NCBI GenBank assembly: GCA_027924645.1
Contig: BSBN01000242.1
Coordinates: 2,790,001-2,854,000, forward strand
DNA: 64,000 nt
Direction of reading: 5' to 3'
Source of the DNA: Cunninghamia lanceolata
Lineage: Eukaryota > Streptophyta > Pinopsida > Cupressales > Cupressaceae
Under the pieces are notes generated by a model, which saw nothing but the letters and a program-made list of their open reading frames with translations, was not told the origin of the DNA and searched no databases. Positions 24,480 to 37,575 of this stretch are shown here, piece after piece (positions within the stretch are counted from its first letter, which is position 1; the number at the start of each line of letters is the position of its first letter). The position numbers were made by a program, and so were the translations under genes.

Positions 24480-26565
24480 TTAGGAATGTTTTAGGGTTTA
24501 GGGTTGTTGCTATTTTCAGTCCCAACACCCTCCAAATCTTCATTGCTTGTCAAAAGAAGTACTATAGAAATCCCTGAACAAACTCAAAAGAAGAAGCCCA
24601 GATAGAAGAGTTGGGCAAAAAGAGAAAAGATCAAACGAGTTAACATAAAAGATGATGAAGATGTTGAAGAAGAAGAAAAAGAAAAGGATTTTGAGGCTTT
24701 GGAAAGAAAGAAGAAAAGAACTAGAGAAGAAACTAAAAAGAGAGAGACCTCAAAGGAGAAAGAAAAAGCAAAGAAGGGTAAGAAATATGATTATGTGCCC
24801 TTACAACTTGAAGCCATAGTTAATGCAATGATAGAACATGGAGCTCTAGAAGAAGTTGCTGAACTCTATGATGAAAGGCCACCAAATGACAAATCTACTA
24901 TTGAGGAGGCAATAGTCAAATATGTGGGAGCCTTAAATATAGATTTGATTGAAATCAGACATCAATTGCATGAGAGTCTGGCTGAAGTCCTTACTCAGAG
25001 GAGAAATGAAGCTATGAGCAGAGATGTTAAAATGAGAAAAAGAGCAATTGAAAAGGTTTGTCCCTCCATCTTTGAGATTGAAAAGATTGAAGTGTCTAAA
25101 CTAAAAGCCAAAGAATTTAGGACAAAAATAAGGTTAAACACTTTGATGTTAAAAGATGAGGATGAAATTAAGAGATTGGAGAAGGAAACTCTGAAGAAGA
25201 CTGCATAAATTATTAAAGAAATGAAAATTAAGGCAGGAATCATTGAAGATATATCTGATCAGTCTGTCTCTGAAGGTAATGAGGAAAGTAATGACAAGCC
25301 TAAGAAGAATGAGGAGATTTCTCTTCTTGAGGATATTGGAGCAACAACCATAGAGGCTCAAGATAAAGCAAATATACCCCCTTCGGATACCTCTGCAGAA
25401 CAAAATGTGTCTCCTACAGATAACCCTGATACAAGACATGATTTTCCCCCTCTGGAAAATACTGAGGCACAAGACATAGAGGGTCAGGATAAAGATAGTA
25501 CTTCTCCTCTAAGGAACACTGACTCCAATGTAGAGCATAATGATTCTCCTCCGAAGAATACAGGGAATGAGGAGGAAGAGAAAGAAGTTAATCCTAAGGA
25601 GGATTAGGAAGAAAAGGAAAAAAATGATGAGGAACAAAAAGATAAAGAGGATAAGGAAGAAATTGAGGAAGGAGAACAATTAGAAGGAATAGAAGATATA
25701 GGTCAAAGTGCATCTGAGACATAATCATTCAAAGACCTATTAGATATGCAATCACAATTTCAACCTGTTATCACTCCTTAATTGCTATAGATTCCAACTC
25801 AGGAAGGGCAGATTGACTTGGCAAATATTTCTCCACTTCACAAATTGCAGCTTGGTGATATATTGTATGCCTCTATAAGAAAGGAGTTCTTGCAAGAAAG
25901 CTTGAAAAAGACCATCTTAGTTGAAGATGTTGTGAAGTTGATTTAGGAAGGATTACCAGAGGTAATCATTGACTCCTCTCTACCTCCAGAGCAAAGGTTG
26001 AAGCTATTAATGGACTCTTTTAAAGATCACTCTTCTCATGTTGAGCAAAAATTAGAACAAGAGGCAGCAAAAAGAATAAATGATAAGAGAATGGCTGAGA
26101 TGATTAACAAATGTGCTAATGCACATAATAAACTTAAAGAAAATTTGAAGAAGTTCAAAGATTGAATTGATGAGGCCAACACATTATATCTGTTCTATCT
26201 AAATTGGCCAAAGTCAACAAAGAATATCAAAGATGAAATGGATACCATTGAGGCACAAATCAGTCAAATGGTTGGTGTGTATGATTTGTCTAAGGAAAAA
26301 AATGGGGCAACAAGATCTCAATTGGAAAACATTCATGCATAGTTATCTCAACTGCAGACCAAAGAGAAAACTTGAAGAAATAATTTGGTCAGTTGAGAGG
26401 CAATGAATTTGAGACTTGCCTCATTGTTTGGTTTCCTAGGGGAAGTAGAAAAGGTAGATCAAAAGATGAAAACCCCAAGCAACATAGAGGAAGATGAGGA
26501 GTTATGCATGCAGTGTGAATGCCAAAACCATATGCTTGCCTCAGAAAGTGCCAACTAGACAACAA
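24480..26565 (+). pseudogene. Decayed coiled-coil ORF at the 3' end of a Sirevirus-like Copia element
   Basis: One frame (codon starts at multiples of 3) runs for about 690 codons with stops. Its open parts include 24699-25208 and 25221-25607. The N-terminal part is highly basic (Lys/Arg/Glu). Next comes a helical segment (YVPLQLEAIVNAMIEHGALE, then RHQLHESLAEVLTQRR), an acidic Pro/Ser/Thr-rich linker, and a long coiled coil with heptad-like Leu spacing. Several stops are TAG or TAA where CAG or CAA would keep the frame. It is followed by repeated polypurine tracts and an LTR in the same orientation. Sireviruses are known to carry an extra, often envelope-like ORF between pol and the polypurine tracts, and position and architecture fit that. 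No signal peptide or membrane segment is obvious, so envelope function is not supported. Confidence 0.55.
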
Positions 26566-26749
26566 CTCTTCAACAACGCAAGGTAATCTACAAGGCCACT
26601 ATACCATCCAAATGAGTTTTAAGAGGAATGTAAATAAGAAAATTTTTTATGTATATAATCTTGCGAAGGATAGTAGAGTCACACCATGTATATAGCATCT
26701 ATTTTTGAGGAATCTTCATCTCAAGGGAGTACAATTTTAGAAATTGTTT

Positions 26750-26930
26750 TGTAAAGGGGGAGCTACTCTCATGTATATACATATATTTATCTGACAAAGG
26801 GGGAGTATGGTGTAGTCAAAATAGTTGAAGGACTTGACATTGAAAGCCCTTTGTCCTTGATGTCAAAGGGGGAGAGAGAAATATATATATAAGGGGGAGT
26901 ATATGTTGCCATTAATGACAAAGGGGGGGA
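26750..26930 (+). promoter_or_regulatory. Cluster of polypurine tracts
   Basis: Five AAGGGGG-type tracts occur within 180 bp, near 26753, 26796, 26866, 26891 and 26921. The last directly precedes the LTR start. Multiple polypurine tracts upstream of the 3' LTR are an established Sirevirus hallmark, and the active one is normally the copy next to the LTR. Confidence 0.8.
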
Positions 26931-26934
26931 TTTT

Positions 26935-27836
26935 TGGCAATATGTGTTGTCATTGATGTCAACATAGTATATGGAGGTTTAGGGACAAACTTGTTAGAGT
27001 CAACATAGTCAAGGTAAACCTGTCCGGGAGAAGAGAAAATAATCTAAGTATGGTGAGATGATTAGTTTTATGTCTAAGCATGATGTGGAGGTAAATACAC
27101 ATCTTTGCATGTTTCCAATATCCCTACAAGTATATCTCATCAGTTTTGAGTACCACACTTAATGATAAATACCAAAAAAATTTCTAAGGCATTCATAATG
27201 CATATCCCAAGGCAGAGTATCATTATTTTGATCCGCATCTCTCCGCAGTGTAAGATTTGATCTTGTGGTTCTAAAGACAAGTTTATATAGGTATTGAAAT
27301 AATATATCCATGTTTTTAGGTCTTCACATCTCCAGTAGAAAAAGTTACAAGGGACAGGGTACTGATTACTACTTAGACATGGCAAAGCAATGATGGAGAC
27401 TTAATGGAATGCTCTGCATTCCTTTGCAAGACATTATTTTGTCATGTAGTTTTGAAGACATGCTCAGGGATGCACAATGCATGCTATTGTGTAGTATCAA
27501 GTGTTCTAAGGGTTTGCAAGGTCAGTTATCAAAATGATAGAAGTAATATAGTTAAGTCTAGATGTCTAAGTTGTTCTTAGAAGCACACATTTGAGTACTT
27601 GCGGAAGATGGAAAGTATACCGATCAACTATAGGAGCTTGTGTGGAGATTCTACATGTACTAATGTATCTCAGGTTTGAATTGCATGCAAATCTTTCTTA
27701 TATCCTATACTGCATAATGTATCTAAGTCAGTTAGTGAAGAATTCCATATGACTATCCTCTGGATTACAATATACTTGTGTCAAGTCTTTGATTTTCTCT
27801 ACAAGTGAAAATGAAGATGTGTGGATCTAGAAAGAA

Positions 27837-27889
<53 letters not shown>

Positions 27890-28925
27890 TTCATTCCTAA
27901 GAAGTTTCAAATGTTTTGGTGTACCGCATTGCGATAGCTCAAGTTTTGATGTGTCATAGTCATTCTGGAATGCCCTATTTCATCAGTTTAGTATGTTCCT
28001 TGTTTTGTGGATGCATATATTGGTTAGATACTTCAAGAGACTGATGTTTGGATAATGTTGACAAGATACGTGATCAAATTCTTGGTCTGCATGAAGATTT
28101 TGGCCTCTCCCGATAGTGTGAAGATGTATAGTTAGTAGTTTTGAACAATTTGAGCTGACAGATTAAGTTCTTGGTATGTACGGTAGATCCTGACCTATTG
28201 CTTTGACTTTGGAAAGTGTGAAGAGATATGTCTTGAATTTTTTCATGAAGATTTGAGGTCTACAACAAGTTGTCTTATCATATTGTATGTATTGAGGCCG
28301 ACCCTTGAAGAGTTACACGTTTCATCCAATAATGTTTATGATACCGACCTAATTAGTGTTTTGAAGTGTTGCGGAGGATATTTATAGAAGATCAAATTCA
28401 TTTGAAATGAAAAATGTGTGAGTGTATATGATAGCAGAGGGCAAGGTATGAAGTATGCAAAATTAGTTTGAAGGCATATTTTGATCAGAAAAAGAAGACT
28501 GCAATATCAACATAAGTCAGATGTCTACTTTGCAGCAATCCATATATCTATTTTTGTAAATCCTAAATGCAGTGAGAAAAATATTCAGGGAGAAGTAGCT
28601 TCCTTGGGTTCTACCCTAAATTAAGGTTATAATTGTTGTAAGCACAAAGTACAGGGAGTAGAACTATAGATTCCTTGGGTTGTAGCCCAAAAACAAAGTT
28701 GTAACATTTTTACAATGAGCATAATATATTGTGAGCTAACACTCACCGTGGTTTTTCCCTATTTTAGGGTTTTCCACATAAAAATCTTGGTGTTCTTGTG
28801 TTAATTTTTATGTTGCATGATTTACTTTCTGCTCCTTAAGTTACTCAGCTTTATCTGCAAATATTTTTTTAAGTTTTTGTGTGTGCTGATTCACCCCCCT
28901 TCTCAGCACCTCATTATGTTCAACA
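26935..28925 (+). repeat. 3' LTR of a Sirevirus-like Copia element
   Basis: This 1991-bp block starts TGGCAATATGTGTTGTCATTG right after a polypurine tract. It ends CTGATTCACCCCCCTTCTCAG...GTTCAACA, the standard end of long Copia LTRs. A GTGGTTTTTCCCTATTTTAGGG motif lies near 28750 and a (TG)n run near 27842. The matching 5' LTR, gag and pol are not found upstream. Sequence belonging to this element seems to begin at about 24288, exactly where the left long repeat ends, so the element is truncated. Confidence 0.75.
27842..27887. repeat. (TG)n microsatellite inside the LTR
   Basis: About 22 TG dinucleotides in a row, longer than the (GT)n run near 11.6 kb. Confidence 0.95.
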
Positions 28926-30245
28926 CTCACAACACACTCCATTTTGCCTTGGAAAAAAGAGGACCCAACCCCTTTTTTTGCATTGGTAGTCCTTTTGTTG
29001 TTTTCTTGGGTGATATAGATAAAATTTCAAGTCACTAAGGATAAATTCCAAGTTACTAAGTGTACCCTAAAATGGTCATGGATGGGTAGAGAATGAAATT
29101 TTAGCTAGGGTTGCCTCTTGAAGCTTTTGAAAATTCGCTAGAATGAGTGAGTTATGACCATTGGACGTTCTAGTCAACTGGACATTTTTGGTCAATTGGA
29201 CATGGACATTTGTGAGATGTTCAAGTCATGTCTGGTATCCATATCAGGTTGCAAATCCCTTAAAAAATACTTAGACCTGAAGCCAAATTCAAATACAACT
29301 AATTAATTTCTCAATCGGATTGGATATTAGCGCGCTCATGAAGTTCATGTCCAGATCCTTTTGAAACCATCAAAATTATCCTCATAAGCTCTGGACATTC
29401 CTACTTGACAGGATATTTTGACCTGATAGGACCAAACATTTGTCATGTCTGGTCCTATCCAAAGATCACGTCCAAGATTTACAAGGGATATCCCATGTCC
29501 TGAATAACCGTTGACTTTTTGACCAGATATTTCCCATAGGACATTTTGACTAGATATTTCCCACAAGACATTTCAACTGGATATCTTGATATCCATCCAG
29601 TCCTATCCACATTAAACTCCCATAAAGCGAGCTACCTTTTCACCATTGGAATTCAAATTTAAATATGAATTACACAGTTATCACACTTCCCTACTCTTGA
29701 AGAGTAATTGCTCACCTACTATATTGTAGTATTGAATGCATGAACACTTAGTGAATTTCACAAAGGATAAAAGCATAATTCAATCCATTTAGTAATCACA
29801 AAGCATTCAAGTGTCTTAAGTGAAATTGCATAGAGATTTATAGCAATTTGCAGAGATCTTGAGGTGAATGGAGTTGGAATCACAAAACAATCTCGGCTTG
29901 AACAAAACACACCCAAAGGTAAATGGACATCCATTGCAACTATCTACAAAGGTGAATTTCCACTTCTACAGGTAACTATATGACAAAAAACTTTGTCAAT
30001 TTTAGTAGGGTAATTTTCTTTAACCTAGGGTAAAATAAGATTTGTTCAGTTATCACCGTAAATCCTATTATTACCTACACATTTTAATCCATGACTGCAT
30101 TTCGCTAAAAGATCTAGTTTTCACTTAGGTAGTAAAAAGATTAATTCTTAACCCTAGCCCCACATAGGCAAACTAACTTTGGTGGGTGTGCATCATGCAG
30201 GACATGATGATTAAAATATAGAAGCAAAGGGATGATGAGATCAAA
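28926..30245. other. Non-coding sequence with short GGACATTT-type repeats
   Basis: No gene is recognised. Between about 29160 and 29600 a short motif (TGGACATT or AGGACATTT and its complement AATGTCC) recurs many times. One example is CAGATATTTCCCATAGGACATTTTGAC, followed by a close second copy. It might be the 5' untranslated leader or LTR of the element whose coding relic follows. Confidence 0.45.
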
Positions 30246-30249
30246 AACC

Positions 30250-33200
30250 CAATGGGTCACGCACCTGGAAGTTTGGATATGCCTTCAATACTCACTATGG
30301 CTATGTGAACATAGAGGCATTTAGGATAAAGCTTCATGCTCATGATGCAAATGATGTGTTGAAGAACATAGTTTCTAGTGGAATGTACAATGCGATAGGA
30401 TTCCCATACACCATGGATGCACTAGAACTGGTCATCCAATATGCACAAATGTATATCCCGCTCAATCAACATGTAGAGCACTAGGGCCAAACATATGTTG
30501 ATTTCTCGCCCAAGGGCATCTCGAAGACATTCAACCTCCCAAGGAGCAGGGACGTATTTGAGATCGACCTAAATGAATTGACAACATAATATAACTCGAA
30601 TGTTGTTGGATGCCACAAGGTAATGCATAACTCATGGTTAGATCCAACAACCAGACCTAAAGCAATTTTGAAGATGGCACATACCCTATTCAAGTTTTAC
30701 TTCAATGAGGAAGTCTAATACATGATCACCTTACTGAGTAGGATGGTCGAGAAAGAAGATACTAGCTCCCTCAGCCTATGGATGTTTGGTTTAATCAAAT
30801 TCGTAAATGATGTTGGAGGAGTTGTGCACTAGGCATAATTGATTAGCGACTCAATACATAATGGTATTGTTGACTGGAAGAAGAAAAAGAGGAGGTTCTT
30901 CAAGACCTCATACATTGTCTACTCCTACACCTACAAGTCACAATTTGATAGATTATACACCATGGGCAAGCTATGGAGAAAGGACAGAGAACAACTAGTG
31001 TGGCAATACTACCCTCAGTTGGAGAGGAACCAGTCCATTGCACACTTCAAGAGAGTGAATGACTAATTCTTGATGTGGTTGGTCCAGTTAATGGAAGGGG
31101 ACCGAGAAAAAATGATATCCAGGGAGGCCCAAGGGGTCATCACAACTCACGAATCTTGGTTTATCCAGTTTCCCACTTTCACCTACATCAGGATGGAGGG
31201 ATTCGAGGGTCACCCATTTATGCTACCAAGGTACCCTATAGATAAGATATTGATCCTAGAGAAAACCAGACAAATCATCCCCTCTTTTGAGGCATATGTC
31301 CAGAAGAATGGCCAAAGAATAATCAAATTCCCACTGGACATCAAGTGGTACAAATGTGCAAAGTTTAAGGACTCCAAATTGTTTGAGGTTGAACTACAAA
31401 TGTTGAACTTATAGCCATTCCCACTCTAGTAGATGTTCGATCCATACCACAGGATGGAGACATATGTGAACAATAAGTTGTGACATGTCTCTCATCTAGA
31501 GGACTTTTGGACAGACTACAACAATGAGGAAGATGTCTAGAAGAGAGGATATCAAAGATTAACTTTGAATTAGATGAGAACTCTGGGAATTCTAGAGGTG
31601 GCATCATAAGTCAAGTTTGATGATGGTTTAACCTTAGACCTAGAAGTTATGACACTAAACAAGTATACAAGGAGATGTTACCTCTCCCAGATTGGGCAAA
31701 ACCTAACAAGACATCAATCGATGTCATATCCAAGAATGTCGTGGTCACTACCCAAAGATGGGTAGACCAACAGGTAAATGAGATTAAGGATAAGGGAGTG
31801 GACCTGACCTATGGAAAGAAAAGGAAGAGGAAAGACTGAACTGATGCTGATTACGATGACTTCCTCATAGTCAAGAGGAGAGTCATGGAGGTAGCATTGG
31901 CCAAAGATGGCACATCCAGTTTTGGACCTCCTCTAACTTTAGTAGGTGAGAGTATAGCCATGGTACCCTCACCTAAAAGAGACCAACCCAAATTGGCACC
32001 ATCCCAATATCCTATGCAGCCCCACCAGAGCGCCCAGTGGTAGATATCTTGGGAGGAATGGACATCCCCAAGCAGAAGAGAAGAATGCCTCAACTAACTA
32101 CACATGTGAGGGGGGCACTTCCATAAGACAAAGGTGAAGAGGTAGGGACATTCGGAGCTGCCACCACTATGGAGATGATGTTTGCATCCACATCTTCTCA
32201 ACCTAAGTTGCACTTGTCCCAAGCCCTAACACCTCAAGCACAAAAGATCCAAGGGATCATCTAGGTGAAGAGGGAGATGGTAGAAGAAATGAAGAAGGAT
32301 CAAGAGATCCAACAACAAGCCAAGGTTGAAGATATACAATTTCCCTTAAGTTAGGTTATAGACCTGGCTAATGATGAAGTCACTAATGATATGACGAATG
32401 GTCCAGTCTCTTCTCTGTTCACACCACAGGCATCACAATCAGAGGAATCCCAATCAATACATCCATGGGTGGAAGAAATAAATGGTCTAGAGGTAGAAGT
32501 GATATCTAACAAATAGATGTGAGGACCTCAAACTGCGTCGGTAGACCAACCATAACAAGTCCAAGATGTGGGCATAGCGACACAAGAAGAGGTAGGTCCA
32601 TCGCAACAAGTTGAGATAGAAGAAGTAAATGTAGACACTACTCTTCTTGAAGATAAAGAAGAGACTCATCAGGACATCCCTAAGGAGGGTGATGCACAAC
32701 AAGGTGAAGAGCATCTGATAAAGGATCAAAAAAAAAGAAGTGCAGTAGAAGCTGACATCTTTTGAATGTCTAAAGGACCAAGAGACTGAAGAGGTACCTC
32801 CTAAAGGATATAATCTAGAGCCTCAACCTATGGATGTAGATCCACCAGTTATGGAAGAAGATAAAGGCACTTAAGCCTTTAATGACAAACAAGGTCTTGG
32901 GGTGGATAAAGGTGAACATCATCTAGAAAAGGAATCGGACAAAGGTGACGCTCCCCAACAAGAAGTTCCTCAGCATGAAGAGGAACCGCATAGAGAAGAA
33001 GAACTACTTTAGGAGGCTGAAAGGCAAATAGAAGATGTTGAACAACCTGGTTAGGAAGGACCCACACCAAATGCCCCATAATGGTTGGCATCGGAGGTAC
33101 ACGATCCTCCAATTCATTTGATCCCATTTGACTTCAAAGCATTGCTTTTAGTAGAAGAAATAAAGCCTGGGGGAAAAGCAAGAGTAGTATCTTCTATTTG

Positions 33201-34265
33201 AAGAGATGCTACAGGATGTAGGACAACCCAATTGGTTGTACCTATGGTGGATAAGGCTAAAGGAGAAATAAGTATAAGTGAGTACTAGATAACTACTTTG
33301 GACTTAGGGCATGCCACTGTGGAGCAAGAGATATATGAGCTCAAAGGCAGTGCGGAGGCTATTACAACATAGATAAGAAAGAATAAGTTGAAGAAACAAG
33401 AGCTAAAAGGGTGCATTTCCTTGCTAGAGACATTCATAAAGGGGCTATTCACCCCAGGAATATCAATAATCGAGGTCCCAACCAACTTGACATTGGTGAC
33501 CCAAGAACAGGTAACAGAGCTGGATGAAAAGAAGCATCAAGCTCAAGTCATGGAGAAATGGTACCTAGAATTCTTAGAGGAAGGGGAAGAGGTCATCTAG
33601 ACAGCTCTATCAAACTTGGACACCTTGACCTTCATCAAGAATAAGGTTGATGTCTTGAAGGCAGCATGTGCCATAGGTCTAGACCAAACTAATCACGATA
33701 GCATGAAGCTAAAAGCTATCTAACTGTTGTCGAACAAGATGTTGATAAAGCATAACATCATGACCATCTAGAACATGCCACTCATGTTGACTTGGTTGAA
33801 GGATTTGAAGTTCGAGGAGGAGATTTTGAAAACCTGTTGACTTAAGGCCATAGACATCAGCATCAAGATCCATGAACTCTTGGCTAAGGAAATGGAGATT
33901 CAGGAGGAGATAACTAGCCAGATGATGGACAAAAAGGAAGTATATGAGGAGCAAGCCTCAACTATAAATTTCAAGGCCAAGTATGGCCTAATTTTAGAGG
34001 ATCCAGTAAATCACTTCTTGAAGAAGGCTATAGATGAGGTCATGGACCTCTATATGAAGATCAAAGGATATAAGGAGAAGCTGGATGCCAAAACCAATAA
34101 ATGGATAAACTTGACAGATCAACTCCACATGTAGGAGTATGCCAAAATAATAGCTCAAGCCTTTGATAGGGATGGTATCAGGAAATCCATTGCCTCCTAT
34201 GATGCATATAAGGCTCTAGATTTTGCTCAAATGTTGATCAAAGAAGATAAGAGATCTGATACAGA
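30250..34265 (+). pseudogene. Long decayed ORF of unknown function (about 1300 codons), probably of retroelement origin
   Basis: A continuous protein-like frame, with shifts, runs for about 4 kb. The N-terminal part looks globular (KFGYAFNTHYGYVNIEAF, VQKNGQRIIKFPLDIKWY). The middle (about 32100-33250) is acidic, Gln/Glu-rich and disordered. The C-terminal part (about 33380-34260) is a predicted coiled coil with KAIDEVMDLYMKIKGYKEKL near its end. In the N-terminal third almost all stops are TAG or TAA at sites where Gln fits, as in H-stop-GQTYVDF and L-stop-PFPL. No zinc knuckle, protease, RT or integrase motif is present. I do not recognise the family. Length, acidic linker and coiled-coil tail resemble accessory ORFs of large non-autonomous plant LTR elements, but a captured or orphan host gene cannot be excluded. 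Confidence 0.5.
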
Positions 34266-36885
34266 GTGATGAGGCTCATCATAATGTTAAGTATTTTTGG
34301 CATGACTAGAAGTTTAGTTGGGATATATTTTGGTGAAGTACAATAAAGGGGTAAGTGCAAGAAGATGAGTTCACTTTTTGGCCAAAAAGTGGAAGTGTTT
34401 TCCTTGTTTTTCAAATTTTGTCGTACTTGGAGTGACAATTTGAAGCACTTGCACATAAAATATTAAGATGATTTAAAAATAATAAATGTGGGATTTTATT
34501 TCTAGTTTTCAAATATGTAATTTTTTCTAATACCCAGATGATGCAAGTTAGTTTTTTATTGGATGTACAAAAAGTGGTTGTTTAAAAGTCCTCTATTTTT
34601 TGCAAAAGTATGCATGTGTACGACCAACATAATTTGACCTAAATTAATGTATTTTTCTAATTCCTTTTGTGAAAAGATTCTCAGGATGTTGAATTTTGGT
34701 CAGGACATTTTTTTGTAAATTTTTAATAGATATTTTTTTTTATTATTAATTTTTTAATGGCCCTAATTAGTGTTTTCTAAAACCCCTCGTGTACGGCCAA
34801 CATAATTTGAGCTAAACTAATTAATTCACCCAATTTTTTTTTTCATCATATAGAGAATGATGTCTAGTTTGGTCAGACATAATTTTTTTTTCAAGAAACT
34901 TTCAAAATCAAAAGTTATTAAAAAAATAGTAACCTATGTTATATCAAATTTATGAGCTAGTTTGCTTGGAAAATAAATAATAAATAGAAAATTATGTTCA
35001 ATAGTAGAAAAAATTATATATTTGAAAACTAGACTTTCAGATCTAATAACGGGTTTTAATTTCATTAAAATATTCTTAAAAAAAGTCGTTAGCCATAGTG
35101 GTGAAACTAGTTTTTTCTCTTGTTGTTTTTATGGTGTCCTAGTTACAGGTTCAAAGCTAAGGCTTGGATTTCCAAGCCTAAAGAAACAGGTGTGCGTTAT
35201 AAATGGGTACCCGTTTCTAAAAAATAATAAATTTAGCCATAAGAATGTAAAACAAAAAAAATACTTTTTGAAAATGGGTACCCGTTTTGCTTCAGGAGCC
35301 CGATCCTAAACGGGTACCCATTTCAAGCAACATTTTTCATTCGTAGGAGACTTCCACGAAATGTATACTCAACTTCTTGCTTTAACCCAAAGTGGATATT
35401 TGGATGATGATTTAGGGGAGCTGTCAGAAAGCAAAGGATGAATAAGGATTAGGTGGTAAAAGGGGTGGATATTCTAGAATATTCCCAAATTCTGATAAAG
35501 TGAAGAGAGAATATCTTGTTGAGACAACTGTCATCCACAATTGAGTGTCAACTAGCAATCACATGCCTTGTTCCCTAACTGTTAATGTTGAGAGTGAGAT
35601 CCTGATCGTTGATTATTGTAACTAATTCTGGATCCTTGTCTTATAAAAGGCATTTGAATCATTGTAGATAGGGGATTTCAATTGATGAAATTCGTTGAGC
35701 ATTGAGTTAGCACATTTTGTAACTTTTTGGCTTACCTCATGATTCTATCTCACATTCAGTGAGATAATTTGTATATTTTGTGCATATGAATGGATTGAAG
35801 ACTGGATTACTACCTCATTGTAAATCATAAGTGATCTTCCAGTTGATTTCTGGTGATGAATATCAAATTGTTGCATCCCTTGGAGTGCATTTGAACCATT
35901 TCTTGTTGTTATCAATTATCCTTCGAAAATTTGCATTTGTTATACATAGCTATAGAACACCTGGTGAAGTATAACTAGATTTAACTTCAATTCATAAATT
36001 GTCAGGATATATGTGTGAGTTCATTGAAAACTTAAATTCTTAGTACTTTTTCTTTCTCAACCTCATCTTTTGTCTTTCATTTTCACAAATTGTCTTTAAT
36101 AAGTGCAAATAATAATAAATCCAAAGGAAATAATCAATAATATCAATGAAATTGATGCTTTAAAGATCTTTAAGTGAATTTAGATGAACTATGAAAAGAT
36201 CAACTAATCATAACTAATTTAGAAGAACTGACCAAAGTTACACAAAATAAGCACAAATTGATCAAAGATTTAGTTGATTGAAGATAATTCAGAAGAACTG
36301 ATCAAAGTTATGTCCAAATCACAAATAATCTACTCAAAGTTCGGTCATTAATTGATAAAGTTGACAAGAATTGTGCAATATATGTGCAGATCATACAAGA
36401 TAATAGTGATATTTGTAGGAAATTATCTGAATTAAGAATATCAAGTGCAAGATGTGTAAGTCCCCCAAGTAAAACAGCCTACAATGAACCCTAAGTGACT
36501 ACAAGTGAAGTCAAGACCTAACTAATGGAGCCTTGGGATTATAAATTCATTGTGAATTTATCATATATTTCAAGAGAGATAGGTGTTTGAAGTAGAATTT
36601 CTATATGTGTCTGATCATGAGTAACATTATCATCAATAACTAGGTTTCAAGGTTTGGTTATACATGTCATGCAAGAGCATCCCAGGTGTAAGAGCAATCT
36701 TTTATTAACCAAAACTATTTGTTTTGTGTATTTGTCTTTTGGAGGTTTTCTTAAGTTACCACAACCATTTTATTCTTGTAATTTAATTGAAGGTTGGATC
36801 TTGTCCATGGAATTATTATAACTAAACATGTTTTCAACTAGACTTAAAGTATATGAGCTTATATTTGTATTAGAATTGCATTGAT
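34266..36885. other. Non-coding, LTR-like sequence with local duplications
   Basis: No gene seen. An imperfect tandem duplication (about 34605-34700 and 34785-34880) repeats GTGTACGGCCAACATAATTTG-type sequence and a GGTCAG(G)ACAT motif. Three GGGTACCC palindromes occur between 35203 and 35325. A TATA-like TATAAAAGGC near 35642 is followed by sequence typical of a retroelement R region, so part of this stretch may be the 3' LTR of the preceding coding relic. Confidence 0.4.
35641..35651 (+). promoter_or_regulatory. TATA-box-like sequence, possible LTR promoter
   Basis: TTATAAAAGGC stands in mixed-composition sequence after the long coding relic. A TATA box followed by an AT-poor leader is usual in plant LTRs. 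No matching 5' LTR copy was found to prove the context. Confidence 0.3.
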
Positions 36886-36889
36886 TGAA

Positions 36890-37575
36890 ATTAGAAAATT
36901 GGTATCTATTCCAGAGAGAGAAACTAGTGAATTTAATGTAGATCTTTATTTTGTATTAAAATTAAATCTAAAATTAGAAACTATACTCAAACCCTAGAGT
37001 TGAAGAAGTAGAGGAAATAGATACAAACCCCAGAGAAAAACTAGTGAATCTAGCGAATTTAACCTAGAGAATTTATTTAGAATCTATGTAGAATTTGAAA
37101 TTTAAATAAATGTAGAACATGTAGGAATCTAATTTGTATTAAAATTAATTCTAAAATTAGAAACTATTCTCAAACCCTAGAGTTGAGGAAGTAGGGGAAA
37201 GAGATACAAACCCTAAAGAGAAACTAGTGAATCTAGTGAATTTAACCTAGAGAATTTATTTGGAATCTACATAGAATTTTTTAAATTTAGATGAATGTAG
37301 AACATATAGGAATCTAATTCAAGTATTTAAATTAAATATAAAATTAGAAACTATATTCAAAGCCTAGAGTTGAGGAAGTAGGGGAAACAGATGCAAACCC
37401 TAGAGAGGAACTAGTGAATCTAGTGAATTTAACCCAGAGAATTTATTTAAAATCCATGTAGAATTTAAAATTAAATGAATGTAGAACATCTAACAATCTA
37501 ATTTGTATTAAAATTAAATCTAAAATTAACAACTATATTCAAACCCTAGAGTTGAGGAAGTAGGGATAAATAAAA
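36890..37575. repeat. Tandem array, about 183-bp unit, about four copies
   Basis: The landmark AxCCTAGAGTTGA(A/G)GAAGTAG recurs at about 36991, 37174, 37361 and 37543, spacing 182-187 bp. Between landmarks each unit repeats GAAACTAGTGAATCTAG, TTTAACC(T/C)AGAGAATTTATTT and GAATGTAGAACAT. Units differ by substitutions and small indels. The array ends about 130 bp before the right copy of the long direct repeat. Confidence 0.85.

Noticed and set aside
24995..25472. Hydrophobic minus-strand frames opposite the coiled-coil ORF
   Set aside because: They are complements of Lys/Glu-rich codons, a usual antisense artefact.
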